From positions 1 through 5,877 of the forward strand of contig JAGWTX010000169.1 in assembly GCA_028875955.1 (NCBI GenBank): 5,877 nt of DNA. Reading direction: 5' to 3'. This stretch comes from Bacteroidota bacterium. Lineage in GTDB: Bacteria > Bacteroidota > Bacteroidia > Chitinophagales > Chitinophagaceae. The position numbers and the translations under genes are program-made. Of the stretch, positions 1 through 5,877 are shown piece by piece; within the stretch, counting starts at the first letter, position 1, and every line of letters begins with the position of its first letter. The notes below the pieces were generated by a model that was not told where the DNA came from, did no database searches, and saw only the letters and a list, made by a program, of their open reading frames with translations.

Positions 1-3000
1 TGATTGCAACTACATGCTGTATCGGAGCCTATGTACCCCAAACCATTCTGCATGAGGGTGCGGATAAAGCGGAACTCGAATTCAAATGGTGGCTCGATAT
101 GTTTGGGGAGGACTATTATATTGAATTACAGCGGCACAATATCAAGGAACAGGAAATCATCAACCAGACCCTGCTGGCCTTTTCCAAAAAATACAAAGTG
201 CCCGTTATTGCCACCAATGACAGTCATTATGTAGACCGCGACGATTCCAATGCACACGATATCCTTTTATGCATCAACACCGGTGAAAAACAGAGTACCC
301 CTGGTTTTGATGATTTTGTGAATGATGATATCCAGATGAAAAATCGCCGGTTCAAATTTCCCAATGACCAGTTTTATTTCAAGACCACGGAAGAAATGTC
401 GAAACTCTTCAGTGATATACCCGAATCTCTGGATAATACCAATGCAGTCGTAGATAAGATTGAGATCCTGAACCTGAAAAAAGACATTCTTCTCCCCGCC
501 TTTCCGATTCCGAAAGAGTTTCAGGTACATGCGGATGCCAACCTGAACCAGTGGGAATTTTTACAGCACCTGACCCGTGAGGGAGCCAAAATGCGTTACA
601 GTGATCTGACTCCGGCTATCCAGGAAAGAATCGATTTTGAATTGTTTACCATACGGACCATGGGTTTTGCGGGTTATTTCCTGATTGTGAGCGACTTTAT
701 CAAGGCCGGCCGGGAAATGGGTGTTTTTGTGGGACCGGGTCGTGGTTCTGCAGCGGGCAGTGTGGTGGCTTATTGTATCGGCATCACGAATATAGACCCG
801 ATCAAATACAACCTGCTGTTTGAACGTTTCCTGAATCCGGACCGTAAGAGCATGCCCGATATTGATACGGATTTTGATGACGAAGGCCGGCAGAAAGTGA
901 TCGATTATGTAGTTGATAAATATGGCAAGAACCAGGTGGCACAGATCATCACCTATGGTACCATGGCAGCCAAAATGAGTATCAAGGATGTGGCCAGGGT
1001 ATTGGACCTGCCATTGGCGGAAAGCAATATGCTGGCGAAACTGGTACCCGATAAACCCGGTACGGAACTGAGAAGGGTGTTACATGCGCCACTGACCATC
1101 AAGGAGGGGGAAAAATCACTCGAAGAAAAAGAAGCCTATCAGCAGGAAGATATCGAAAACGTAAAAAAGATCCGCGAGATTTACAACGGATCCGATATCC
1201 GCTCCCAGGTTTTGCATGAGGCCGAAAGACTGGAAGGATCTGTCCGCAACACCGGGATACATGCAGCCGGAATCATCATCGCACCCAAAGACCTGACCGA
1301 CCTGCTGCCGGTGGCCATATCAAAGGACTCTGATTTATGGGTAACCCAGATTGAAGGAAGCGTTATTGAAGACGCCGGTGTTATCAAGATGGACTTTCTG
1401 GGGCTGAAAACCCTGTCCATTCTTAAGACGGCCCTGGAACTCATCCAACAGAACCATGGGGTCAGTATTGACCTGGATAATATTCCACTCGATGATGAGC
1501 CTACTTTCCAATTGTACCAGAAAGGCGAAACCAATGCCACTTTCCAGTTTGAAAGTGTGGGCATGCAAAAATACCTGCGGGAATTGAAGCCGGATAAATT
1601 TGATGACCTGATTGCGATGAATGCCCTGTATCGCCCGGGTCCTATCGCCTATATCCCCAAATTTATCGACCGGAAACATGGCAGGGAGCCCATCAGTTAT
1701 GACCTGGATGATATGAAGGAATACCTGGAAGACACGTATGGGATCACCGTTTACCAGGAACAGGTGATGCTGTTGAGTCAGCGTATCGGCGGATTCACCA
1801 AGGGTGATGCCGATATCCTGCGTAAAGCCATGGGTAAGAAACAGAAATCGGTGCTGGATAAGATGAAGGCCCAGTTTATTTCCGGGGCCACTGCGAAAGG
1901 GCATCCTGCGGATAAACTGGAAAAAATATGGACCGACTGGGAAGCTTTTGCACAATATGCCTTCAATAAATCGCACTCAACCTGTTATGCCTTTGTTGCG
2001 TATCAGACCGCCTATCTGAAAGCGCATTACCCGGGTGAATACATGTCTGCCGTCCTGAATCATGCAGGTGCGATTGAAAAAATCACCTTCTTTATGGAAG
2101 AGTGCAAAAGAATGGGGATCAAAGTGCTCGGGCCAGACATCAATGAATCGCTGAAAGGGTTTGCCGTAAACCAGAAAGGGGAAATCCGTTTCGGACTGGG
2201 TGGCTTAAAAGGCGTGGGTGATGCGGCCGTTGACAATATCATAGCGGAAAGGGAAAGAGGGGGTAACTATGAGAACATCTTTGATTTTATCAAAAGGGTT
2301 CTTCAGAAAAATGTCAATAAGAAATCACTCGAAAGCCTGGTTTATTCAGGGGCTTTTGACTGTTTTACCGAATACCATCGTGCCCAATATTTCCATGTTC
2401 CGGATTCGGATAAGATGAATGGGCTGGAACGGATCATCAGTTATGGCCAGGCGAACCAGAGTGTGGTGGGAAACGCCAACACCCTTTTCGGCGATCTCTC
2501 CGATTCCATGAAAGTACAGATGCCCAAAATCCCCAATTGCGAACCCTGGACACTGACCGAATTACTGGATCATGAAAAGGAAGTAACGGGTATGTTTATG
2601 AGTGGTCACCCCCTGGATCATTTTAAATTTGAATTGAAATACTATGGGATAACCAAAATCAACGACTTCAATGAGATCAAAGACAATCTTCACCTGCAAC
2701 CTTACACAAAGGGTTTACGCGTAGCCGGATTGATCATCGATGTACAGCACCGGGTTACCAAAACCGGAAAAAATTTCGGTTCATTCGTTATTGAAGATTT
2801 TACCGGTAAAACCGAATTCCTTTTGTGGAGCGAAGACTATATCAAATTCCAGAACTACCTGGATAAGGGACAAAACGTATTGCTCACCGGGTATTTCCGT
2901 CCCCGCTACAACCGACCGACAGAATTTGATTTTAAGATCAATACCATGTCGCTGCTGGAAACCGTAAAACAAAACCTGACCCGGAGTATTGAGATCAATA

Positions 3001-3221
3001 TGCATCCTGCATCCGTAACACCCGATTTTGTTGATTTTGTTGATAGAAATGTCAGGAACTACCCTGGCAAATCCTCACTCCGGTTCAACATATATGAACC
3101 CAAGGAAAACATGAAAGTCAGTTTGTATTCCTTTGAAAAAGGTTTTCTCATGAATGAGGAAATGGCCGATTTCCTGATGGGGAACCCGGATGTGGATGTG
3201 AATGTAGGGCTGATTGGATAA
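1..3221 (+). CDS. dnaE: DNA polymerase III subunit alpha, 5'-truncated by the window edge
   Basis: This is the catalytic subunit of the replicative DNA polymerase (C-family), which extends DNA in the cytoplasm bound to the sliding clamp. The frame is open from base 3, so 1072 residues are visible; by comparison with E. coli DnaE (1160 residues) roughly 115 N-terminal residues lie outside. Domains in order, in window residue numbers: the end of the PHP domain with a TNDSHY motif (D73, H75); the palm with GPGRGSAAGS (244-253) and PDIDTDF (285-291), where D286 and D288 match the E. coli catalytic D401 and D403; the third aspartate in KMDFLGL (D464, matching D555); fingers with RPGP and FNKSHSTCYAF (from 654); a helix-hairpin-helix around 731-747; an OB fold around 905-986; and a short C-terminal domain. 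Between D288 and D464 it is about 24 residues longer than E. coli, in a charged Lys/Glu-rich stretch. No frameshift is seen. The ATG at 99 is internal, not the real start. Confidence 0.97.
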   Translation, partial: IATTCCIGAYVPQTILHEGADKAELEFKWWLDMFGEDYYIELQRHNIKEQEIINQTLLAFSKKYKVPVIATNDSHYVDRDDSNAHDILLCINTGEKQSTPGFDDFVNDDIQMKNRRFKFPNDQFYFKTTEEMSKLFSDIPESLDNTNAVVDKIEILNLKKDILLPAFPIPKEFQVHADANLNQWEFLQHLTREGAKMRYSDLTPAIQERIDFELFTIRTMGFAGYFLIVSDFIKAGREMGVFVGPGRGSAAGSVVAYCIGITNIDPIKYNLLFERFLNPDRKSMPDIDTDFDDEGRQKVIDYVVDKYGKNQVAQIITYGTMAAKMSIKDVARVLDLPLAESNMLAKLVPDKPGTELRRVLHAPLTIKEGEKSLEEKEAYQQEDIENVKKIREIYNGSDIRSQVLHEAERLEGSVRNTGIHAAGIIIAPKDLTDLLPVAISKDSDLWVTQIEGSVIEDAGVIKMDFLGLKTLSILKTALELIQQNHGVSIDLDNIPLDDEPTFQLYQKGETNATFQFESVGMQKYLRELKPDKFDDLIAMNALYRPGPIAYIPKFIDRKHGREPISYDLDDMKEYLEDTYGITVYQEQVMLLSQRIGGFTKGDADILRKAMGKKQKSVLDKMKAQFISGATAKGHPADKLEKIWTDWEAFAQYAFNKSHSTCYAFVAYQTAYLKAHYPGEYMSAVLNHAGAIEKITFFMEECKRMGIKVLGPDINESLKGFAVNQKGEIRFGLGGLKGVGDAAVDNIIAERERGGNYENIFDFIKRVLQKNVNKKSLESLVYSGAFDCFTEYHRAQYFHVPDSDKMNGLERIISYGQANQSVVGNANTLFGDLSDSMKVQMPKIPNCEPWTLTELLDHEKEVTGMFMSGHPLDHFKFELKYYGITKINDFNEIKDNLHLQPYTKGLRVAGLIIDVQHRVTKTGKNFGSFVIEDFTGKTEFLLWSEDYIKFQNYLDKGQNVLLTGYFRPRYNRPTEFDFKINTMSLLETVKQNLTRSIEINMHPASVTPDFVDFVDRNVRNYPGKSSLRFNIYEPKENMKVSLYSFEKGFLMNEEMADFLMGNPDVDVNVGLIG

Positions 3222-3227
3222 ACCATT

Positions 3228-3248
3228 GATAGGAAGAGCCTTCTTATC
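3228..3248. terminator. Hairpin between convergent dnaE and sod genes, possible bidirectional terminator
   Basis: GATAGGAAG (3228-3236) pairs with CTTCTTATC (3240-3248) across a 3-base AGC loop, giving a 9-pair stem with one G-T wobble. It starts 6 bases after the dnaE stop and lies 13 bases beyond the stop of the opposing superoxide dismutase gene, the expected place for a shared terminator. There is no strong T-run on either side (only a short TTTT further on at 3256-3259), so the termination role is inferred from position and folding. Confidence 0.4.
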
Positions 3249-3261
3249 CGTTCAATTTTGA

Positions 3262-4017
3262 TCAGCGGATTTTCATTGCGATTTGTAACCGCTCTGCAAC
3301 ATTATCCCAATTTACAATATTGAGCATGGTGTCTACAAAATCGTTTCGTTTGTTTTTATATTTCAGGTAATAAGCATGTTCCCACACATCCAGTACAAGT
3401 AAGGGGATTACCCCCCACTGGGTAAGTTTCTCGTGGTTTTCACATTGCAGTATGGTGAGTTTATCAGCGAAAGGCTGATATCCGAGTATTCCCCAGCCAT
3501 TGCCATCCACATCCTTTGAGGTTTTGGACAAATACAGTTTCAGCCTTTCATAACTGCCAAAATCCTTTTCTATTCTTTTCAGTAATTCACCCGAAGGGTC
3601 ATTCTTGGTGTTGGTCAGATTTGTCCAGAAAATCGTATGCAGTACATGAGAGGAAAAATGATAGCTGAGTTTTCTCGTCCAGTAATCAACCGTTTCGAGG
3701 TTATTGTCATCCATGGCTTTCCGGATCATCTGCAAATCCTTGTTGGCACCTTTCACCGCACCTCCATGGTGAAAGGTATGGTGCAGATAAACCGTTTCCT
3801 CATCCATATAGGGTTCCAGAAAATTCCGGTTATAGGGTAAGGACAATAAAGTAAAATTCCCATCCTTATCAGTTAAGTTGTCCATACCGTTACCCGCATA
3901 ATGCTGGGCCTGTACAGAATTTGTTGGTAAAATGGCTGATGCAGAAAGAATGGCGGAGGCGGATAAAAAGGATTTACGGTCCATCGTAATTTTTTTATAA
4001 TGTACGCTATTTTTCAT
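3262..4017 (-). CDS. Exported Fe/Mn-family superoxide dismutase with atypical active site
   Basis: This protein of 251 residues belongs to the iron/manganese superoxide dismutase family, which converts superoxide to oxygen and hydrogen peroxide. The N-terminal alpha-hairpin domain (about 53-135) and C-terminal alpha/beta domain (about 140-250) are both complete. All four metal ligands are present: H79 in LHHTFHH, H127 in HVLHTIFW, and D210 and H214 in DVWEHAYY. H83 matches E. coli SodA His30. Two second-sphere positions are unusual: the Tyr34 position is A87, and the Gln146 position of Mn enzymes is H195; S123 sits where Fe enzymes carry their Gln, and V208 lies two before the Asp ligand. Metal preference therefore cannot be assigned. 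Residues 12-38 form a signal peptide (MDRKSFL, then a Ser/Ala-rich core, then VQA before Q38), so it probably acts in the periplasm or envelope. An ATG at 3984 (residue 12) may be the true start; the longer start has AGGAAG 9 bases upstream. It lies 13 bases downstream of the frameshifted lipoprotein gene and may be co-transcribed with it. Confidence 0.93.
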   Translation of the reverse strand: MKNSVHYKKITMDRKSFLSASAILSASAILPTNSVQAQHYAGNGMDNLTDKDGNFTLLSLPYNRNFLEPYMDEETVYLHHTFHHGGAVKGANKDLQMIRKAMDDNNLETVDYWTRKLSYHFSSHVLHTIFWTNLTNTKNDPSGELLKRIEKDFGSYERLKLYLSKTSKDVDGNGWGILGYQPFADKLTILQCENHEKLTQWGVIPLLVLDVWEHAYYLKYKNKRNDFVDTMLNIVNWDNVAERLQIAMKIR

Positions 4018-4030
4018 CAGAGGTGGCTTC

Positions 4031-4713
4031 CTAATCAGAATTTGAGGGAATTTTAACCCCCCAACGGATTTTACAAGTATAGACCGTCTTTTGCTGGGAG
4101 CCCTCCCCCGTCAAAGGATAAACCATTATTGAAAGAAGGTGGGAGGCTTCTTTTAGATAATAGATTACACTTGAACCAGAAGGGTCGTTTTCGGTGCGGA
4201 TACCTGGGAAGGGTTGTTTGGGTATTCCTTCATCCTCACTTATGATAAGGCAAAAACTCAATGGTACCGATCCGGTAAATATCAGCAACGGTAGCCGTTG
4301 ACCCGTTCACAAAAAGGCTGCCCAGCGAAGCATACTGCGTATTGGGTGCTAGTACAATGTATAAATCATCATTATTCAGTTGATCAGGATCAACCAGCAT
4401 ACCACCTGATGGCTGGATGGTTCGCCTGATCTGTATCCTGAGATAGGAATGCAGGGGTTGGCTCAATTGACAAATAAACTTGACAAGAATCTCACAGGGC
4501 TTTGCAGGGGGTATTCTTTTTATAGCTGTAACAGGTGATAACGGGCGTAAGCTGTATGGTCAGAACAGTGCTGTCCAGGTCTTTTTCAAAATAACTGCTA
4601 CCCAATTCCTGTGTGGTGATTGTATAGTACTCAGCCACTTTCTCTGCTGATTTCGTACATCCCAGCATCCCGAAAAACAAGGGTACCAGTATGACCCAAA
4701 CGTTGTTTTTCAT
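4031..4713 (-). pseudogene. Frameshifted lipoprotein gene of unknown function
   Basis: Three overlapping minus-strand reading frames follow one another: 4713 down to 4492, then the frame that ends at 4236, then the frame that ends at 4031. Skipping one base near the GGGGG run at 4507-4511 and one near the AAAAA run at 4252-4256 joins them into one reading of exactly 227 codons (226 residues plus stop). The joined protein has a lipoprotein signal peptide, then a mixed hydrophilic chain with many alternating polar and hydrophobic stretches, which suggests beta structure. All three segments look coding: amino-acid use is plausible, and the joins run smoothly (for example PAKPCEILVKF across the first). 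I do not recognise a family. It may be a real decayed gene or an assembly artefact at short homopolymers; the long intact dnaE frame nearby argues against a generally error-rich sequence. The last segment ends 13 bases before the superoxide dismutase start. Confidence 0.6.
4492..4713 (-). CDS. N-terminal lipoprotein fragment, still translatable (73 residues)
   Basis: This is the intact first segment of the broken gene. It encodes a lipoprotein signal: Met-Lys-Asn-Asn, a hydrophobic core (residues 5-17, VWVILVPLFFGML) and a lipobox MLGC with the acylated cysteine at 19, followed by TKSAEK. The product would be an envelope-anchored lipoprotein with about 55 mature residues, ending in KKNTPCKAL at a TGA created by the frame change. 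The start is supported by GAGGAAA (4724 to 4718 on the minus strand), 4 bases before the ATG, the clearest Shine-Dalgarno-like site in the window. Whether the short form is stable or functional cannot be told; no known domain is visible. Confidence 0.5.
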   Translation of the reverse strand: MKNNVWVILVPLFFGMLGCTKSAEKVAEYYTITTQELGSSYFEKDLDSTVLTIQLTPVITCYSYKKNTPCKAL

Positions 4714-4822
4714 ATACTTTCCTCATTACCCTAAAAATAGCCTTGCATCAGACAAAGAAAAATGATATAAATTGGCTGGATACCTGTCAGAATTCATTGA
4801 TTTGTTTGTATTTTTTTCGTAT

Positions 4823-4836
4823 ATTATGACCATAAT
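4823..4836. promoter_or_regulatory. Perfect palindrome, candidate operator
   Basis: ATTATG-AC-CATAAT is a perfect 6+6 inverted repeat with a 2-base centre, lying in the middle of the divergent region, 110 bases upstream of the lipoprotein start. The size and symmetry fit a dimeric transcription factor site, but no regulator gene is in the window and the site matches no motif I can name with confidence. Confidence 0.3.
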
Positions 4837-4919
4837 CCTCCTTCATTCAGGCTTTCCGGACGGTTTTATGGGTTTGGCGCACTGACAGCACCCATATCAG
4901 GAAATCCCCAATTTTTAGC

Positions 4920-4944
4920 AAAAACTGACCCCCTGTCAGGTTTT
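4920..4944. other. Imperfect hairpin with CTGAC/GTCAG core
   Basis: AAAA (4920-4923) and CTGAC (4925-4929) pair with GTCAG (4935-4939) and TTTT (4941-4944) around a CCCCT loop, with one A-G mismatch. The A-stem/T-run look resembles a weak terminator on the plus strand, but no plus-strand gene precedes it. It could instead be an operator or the end of a small untranslated transcript; the role is unknown. Confidence 0.3.
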
Positions 4945-5010
4945 CACTGTTGCAACGTCATTAATAACAACGGTGGAAAAGTCAAAAGCGCATATCCGGG
5001 GGATTGGATT

Positions 5011-5018
5011 TATATTTG
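5011..5018 (+). promoter_or_regulatory. trxA -7 promoter element (Bacteroidota type)
   Basis: TATATTTG matches the Bacteroidota primary sigma factor -7 consensus TAnnTTTG exactly. It lies 55 bases before the trxA start, so transcription would begin near 5025 with an A-rich leader of about 50 bases. No clear TTG -33 element is visible at the usual distance, so the upstream half of the promoter is weak or different. Confidence 0.55.
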
Positions 5019-5073
5019 ATATACTACCTGAAACAGATAAACTAATAAAACATAAACAATTAAACAGTAAAAA

Positions 5074-5391
5074 ATGGCTTTAGAACTAACAGACGCGAAC
5101 TTCCAGACCAATGTCCTGGACAGCGATAAACTGACCCTGGTTGATTTCTGGGCAGAATGGTGTGGACCTTGCCGGGCTATCGGACCCGTTATTGAAGAAC
5201 TGGCAAAGGAATACGATGGTAAGGTCAATGTGGGAAAAGTGAATGTGGACCACAATCCGAACCTGAGTGTGAACTATGGTATCACTTCCATACCTGCTAT
5301 TCTCTTTATCAAGGGTGGACAGATCGTAGATAAACAGATTGGAGCAGTTCCGAAATCTGTACTGGATAAAAAGATTCAGGCCCATATTTAA
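5074..5391 (+). CDS. trxA: Thioredoxin
   Basis: This is a complete 105-residue thioredoxin, close to the usual size (E. coli TrxA has about 108). It is a cytoplasmic dithiol reductant that is recharged by thioredoxin reductase and reduces ribonucleotide reductase, peroxiredoxins and other targets. Seen in the sequence: the WCGPC active site (residues 29-33, cysteines 30 and 33), the buried Asp24 and Lys55 corresponding to E. coli Asp26 and Lys57, the cis-proline loop SIPA (Pro74), and the FIKGG turn. Ala75 follows the cis-proline where Thr is common. There is no signal peptide, so the protein is cytoplasmic. The ATG is preceded by an A-rich leader (CAGTAAAAA) with no Shine-Dalgarno site, normal for Bacteroidota. 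A TATATTTG box lies upstream and a strong terminator follows 18 bases after the stop, so it is probably transcribed alone. It cannot be separated by sequence alone from other cytoplasmic thioredoxin paralogues. Confidence 0.96.
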   Translation: MALELTDANFQTNVLDSDKLTLVDFWAEWCGPCRAIGPVIEELAKEYDGKVNVGKVNVDHNPNLSVNYGITSIPAILFIKGGQIVDKQIGAVPKSVLDKKIQAHI

Positions 5392-5409
5392 GAGAAGGGC
5401 TGATCACTG

Positions 5410-5442
5410 AAAAAAGAGTTTCATTGGAAACTCTTTTTTTTT
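5410..5442. terminator. Strong rho-independent terminator after trxA
   Basis: AAAAAAGAGTTTC (5410-5422) pairs perfectly with GAAACTCTTTTTT (5427-5439) across a 4-base ATTG loop, and the T-run continues to 5442. The stem is flanked by A and T runs, so it can work in both directions. It begins 18 bases after the trxA stop. Confidence 0.9.
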
Positions 5443-5443
5443 G

Positions 5444-5460
5444 TCCCGGGAAAACCGGGA
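5444..5460. other. Second, G+C-rich hairpin after the trxA terminator
   Basis: TCCCGG (5444-5449) pairs with CCGGGA (5455-5460) around a GAAAA loop, directly after the T-run of the terminator. It has no T-run of its own. It may back up termination or cap the 3' end of read-through transcripts; the function is inferred only from its placement. Confidence 0.45.
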
Positions 5461-5482
5461 GACAACCCTCTTGTAAAATCCA

Positions 5483-5512
5483 TTGTCCGAGTTTTGTTTA
5501 TCCTTATCTTTC
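5483..5512 (+). promoter_or_regulatory. Candidate promoter of the nucleoside transporter gene
   Basis: TTG (5483-5485) is followed after 19 bases by TATCTTTC (5505-5512), one mismatch from the Bacteroidota -7 consensus TAnnTTTG; spacing of about 19 bases fits the TTG/-7 arrangement. It would give a very short leader before the ATG at 5530. The preceding terminator makes a separate promoter here likely. Confidence 0.4.
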
Positions 5513-5529
5513 TGCCCTAAACCGATACT

Positions 5530-5877
5530 ATGCTGAACATCAAGCCCCGTCTGATGCTGATGAACTTTCTGGAATTTTTTGTCTGGGGATCCTGGCTGAT
5601 TTCTCTGGGTGGCTATATGATTGTTACGCTTCATTTTACCGGAGGCGAAGTGGGTGCTGTCTATGCGACAATGGGGATTGCCTCCCTTTTTATGCCGGCC
5701 CTGATGGGCATTGTGGCAGACAGATGGGTAAATGCGGAAAAGGTTTTGGGTATCCTGCATATCATCGGGGCGGTACTCCTGATCTGGGCATCAACGGTAA
5801 GCGACTACCGGACCTTTTATCTGATCATGCTTTTGAATTCAATGGCATTTATGCCCACCATTGCCTTAAACAATACG
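5530..5877 (+). CDS. NupG-family nucleoside:H+ symporter (major facilitator superfamily), 3'-truncated
   Basis: The first 116 residues of an inner-membrane transporter, open to the window edge; family members have about 400-420 residues and 12 membrane helices. It closely follows E. coli NupG in order and spacing: NFLEFFVWGSWLISLGGYM (12-30) matches the NupG first helix; GAVYATMGIASLFMPALMGIV (42-62) the second, followed by the loop motif ADRW (63-66); the third helix is about 72-90 and the fourth about 96-114, including FMPT. Known members import nucleosides by proton symport. The exact substrate cannot be set because the family also includes xanthosine-type transporters (XapB). The ATG at 5530 is chosen because it matches the NupG N-terminus and is the first in frame; no Shine-Dalgarno site precedes it. 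The gene lies 138 bases after trxA, beyond a terminator, so it probably forms a separate unit. Confidence 0.88.
   Translation, partial: MLNIKPRLMLMNFLEFFVWGSWLISLGGYMIVTLHFTGGEVGAVYATMGIASLFMPALMGIVADRWVNAEKVLGILHIIGAVLLIWASTVSDYRTFYLIMLLNSMAFMPTIALNNT

Larger units (their letters stand above)
4714..5073. other. Divergent intergenic region between lipoprotein and trxA
   Basis: There are 360 bases without a convincing gene. The region should carry the promoters of both divergent transcripts. It holds a perfect palindrome (4823-4836), three copies of CTGTCAG or its complement (4784-4790, 4882-4888, 4933-4939), an imperfect hairpin (4920-4944), and the trxA -7 box (5011-5018). No good TAnnTTTG box was found for the minus-strand lipoprotein transcript. 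The only short frame noted, an ATG at 4826 running 19 codons, has no coding support. Confidence 0.7.

Noticed and set aside
4..234. A short plus-strand reading frame at the window start.
   Set aside because: It overlaps the dnaE frame, which encodes recognisable PHP-domain sequence from base 3 onward.
1335..1976. A 213-codon minus-strand reading frame inside dnaE.
   Set aside because: It lies fully opposite conserved polymerase motifs and shows no protein family features.
3216..4127. A 12-base direct repeat, GGATAAACCATT, at 3216-3227 (dnaE stop) and 4116-4127 (inside the broken lipoprotein gene).
   Set aside because: One shared 12-mer is about what chance predicts for a window of this size, and similarity beyond it is weak, so it does not support an attachment site or insertion boundary.
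4101..4153. Inverted CCCTCCC / GGGAGG words that might form a terminator inside the lipoprotein pseudogene.
   Set aside because: The loop would exceed 30 bases and the stem needs a bulge; the bases are better explained as remnants of coding sequence.
4826..4885. A 19-codon plus-strand frame starting with ATG in the divergent region.
   Set aside because: It has no ribosome binding site or recognisable peptide feature, and its start overlaps the palindrome.
5404..5760. A 118-codon minus-strand reading frame overlapping the trxA terminator and the transporter gene.
   Set aside because: It lies opposite a clear NupG-family coding region and begins or ends in the terminator; its composition is rich in His, Gln and Lys, as expected for a shadow frame.

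Overview
This window looks like chromosomal DNA from a Bacteroidota species, possibly a Chitinophagaceae-type organism. The reasons are moderate G+C, A-rich translation starts mostly without strong Shine-Dalgarno sites, a Bacteroidota-type -7 box (TAnnTTTG) upstream of thioredoxin, and protein sequences that read like that phylum. Species cannot be named from this sequence alone.

Layout. (1) Positions 1-3221, plus strand: the C-terminal nine-tenths of dnaE, the replicative DNA polymerase III alpha subunit, open from the window edge to its stop. A small hairpin (3228-3248) separates it from the next gene, which converges on it. (2) Positions 3262-4713, minus strand: a two-gene block. The upstream member is a small lipoprotein gene that now needs two single-base frameshifts to be read through (4713 to 4031). 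Thirteen bases later comes an exported iron/manganese-type superoxide dismutase (4017 to 3262) with unusual second-sphere active-site residues. (3) Positions 4714-5073: a 360-base divergent intergenic region with no convincing gene. It holds a 14-base palindrome, repeated CTGTCAG/CTGACAG words, an imperfect hairpin and the trxA -7 box. (4) Positions 5074-5391, plus strand: trxA (thioredoxin) with its own promoter and a strong bidirectional terminator, so probably monocistronic. (5) Positions 5530-5877, plus strand: the N-terminal 116 residues of a NupG-family nucleoside/proton symporter, cut by the window edge.

The genes do not form one pathway. DnaE, thioredoxin and the nucleoside transporter are housekeeping functions. 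The minus-strand lipoprotein/superoxide dismutase pair looks like an envelope-associated oxidative-stress block set between dnaE and trxA. I see no CRISPR array, RNA gene, insertion sequence or phage feature, and no clear sign of a new multi-gene system. The most interesting points are the atypical superoxide dismutase active site (alanine at the usual gateway tyrosine, histidine at the usual glutamine) and the doubly frameshifted lipoprotein gene beside it.
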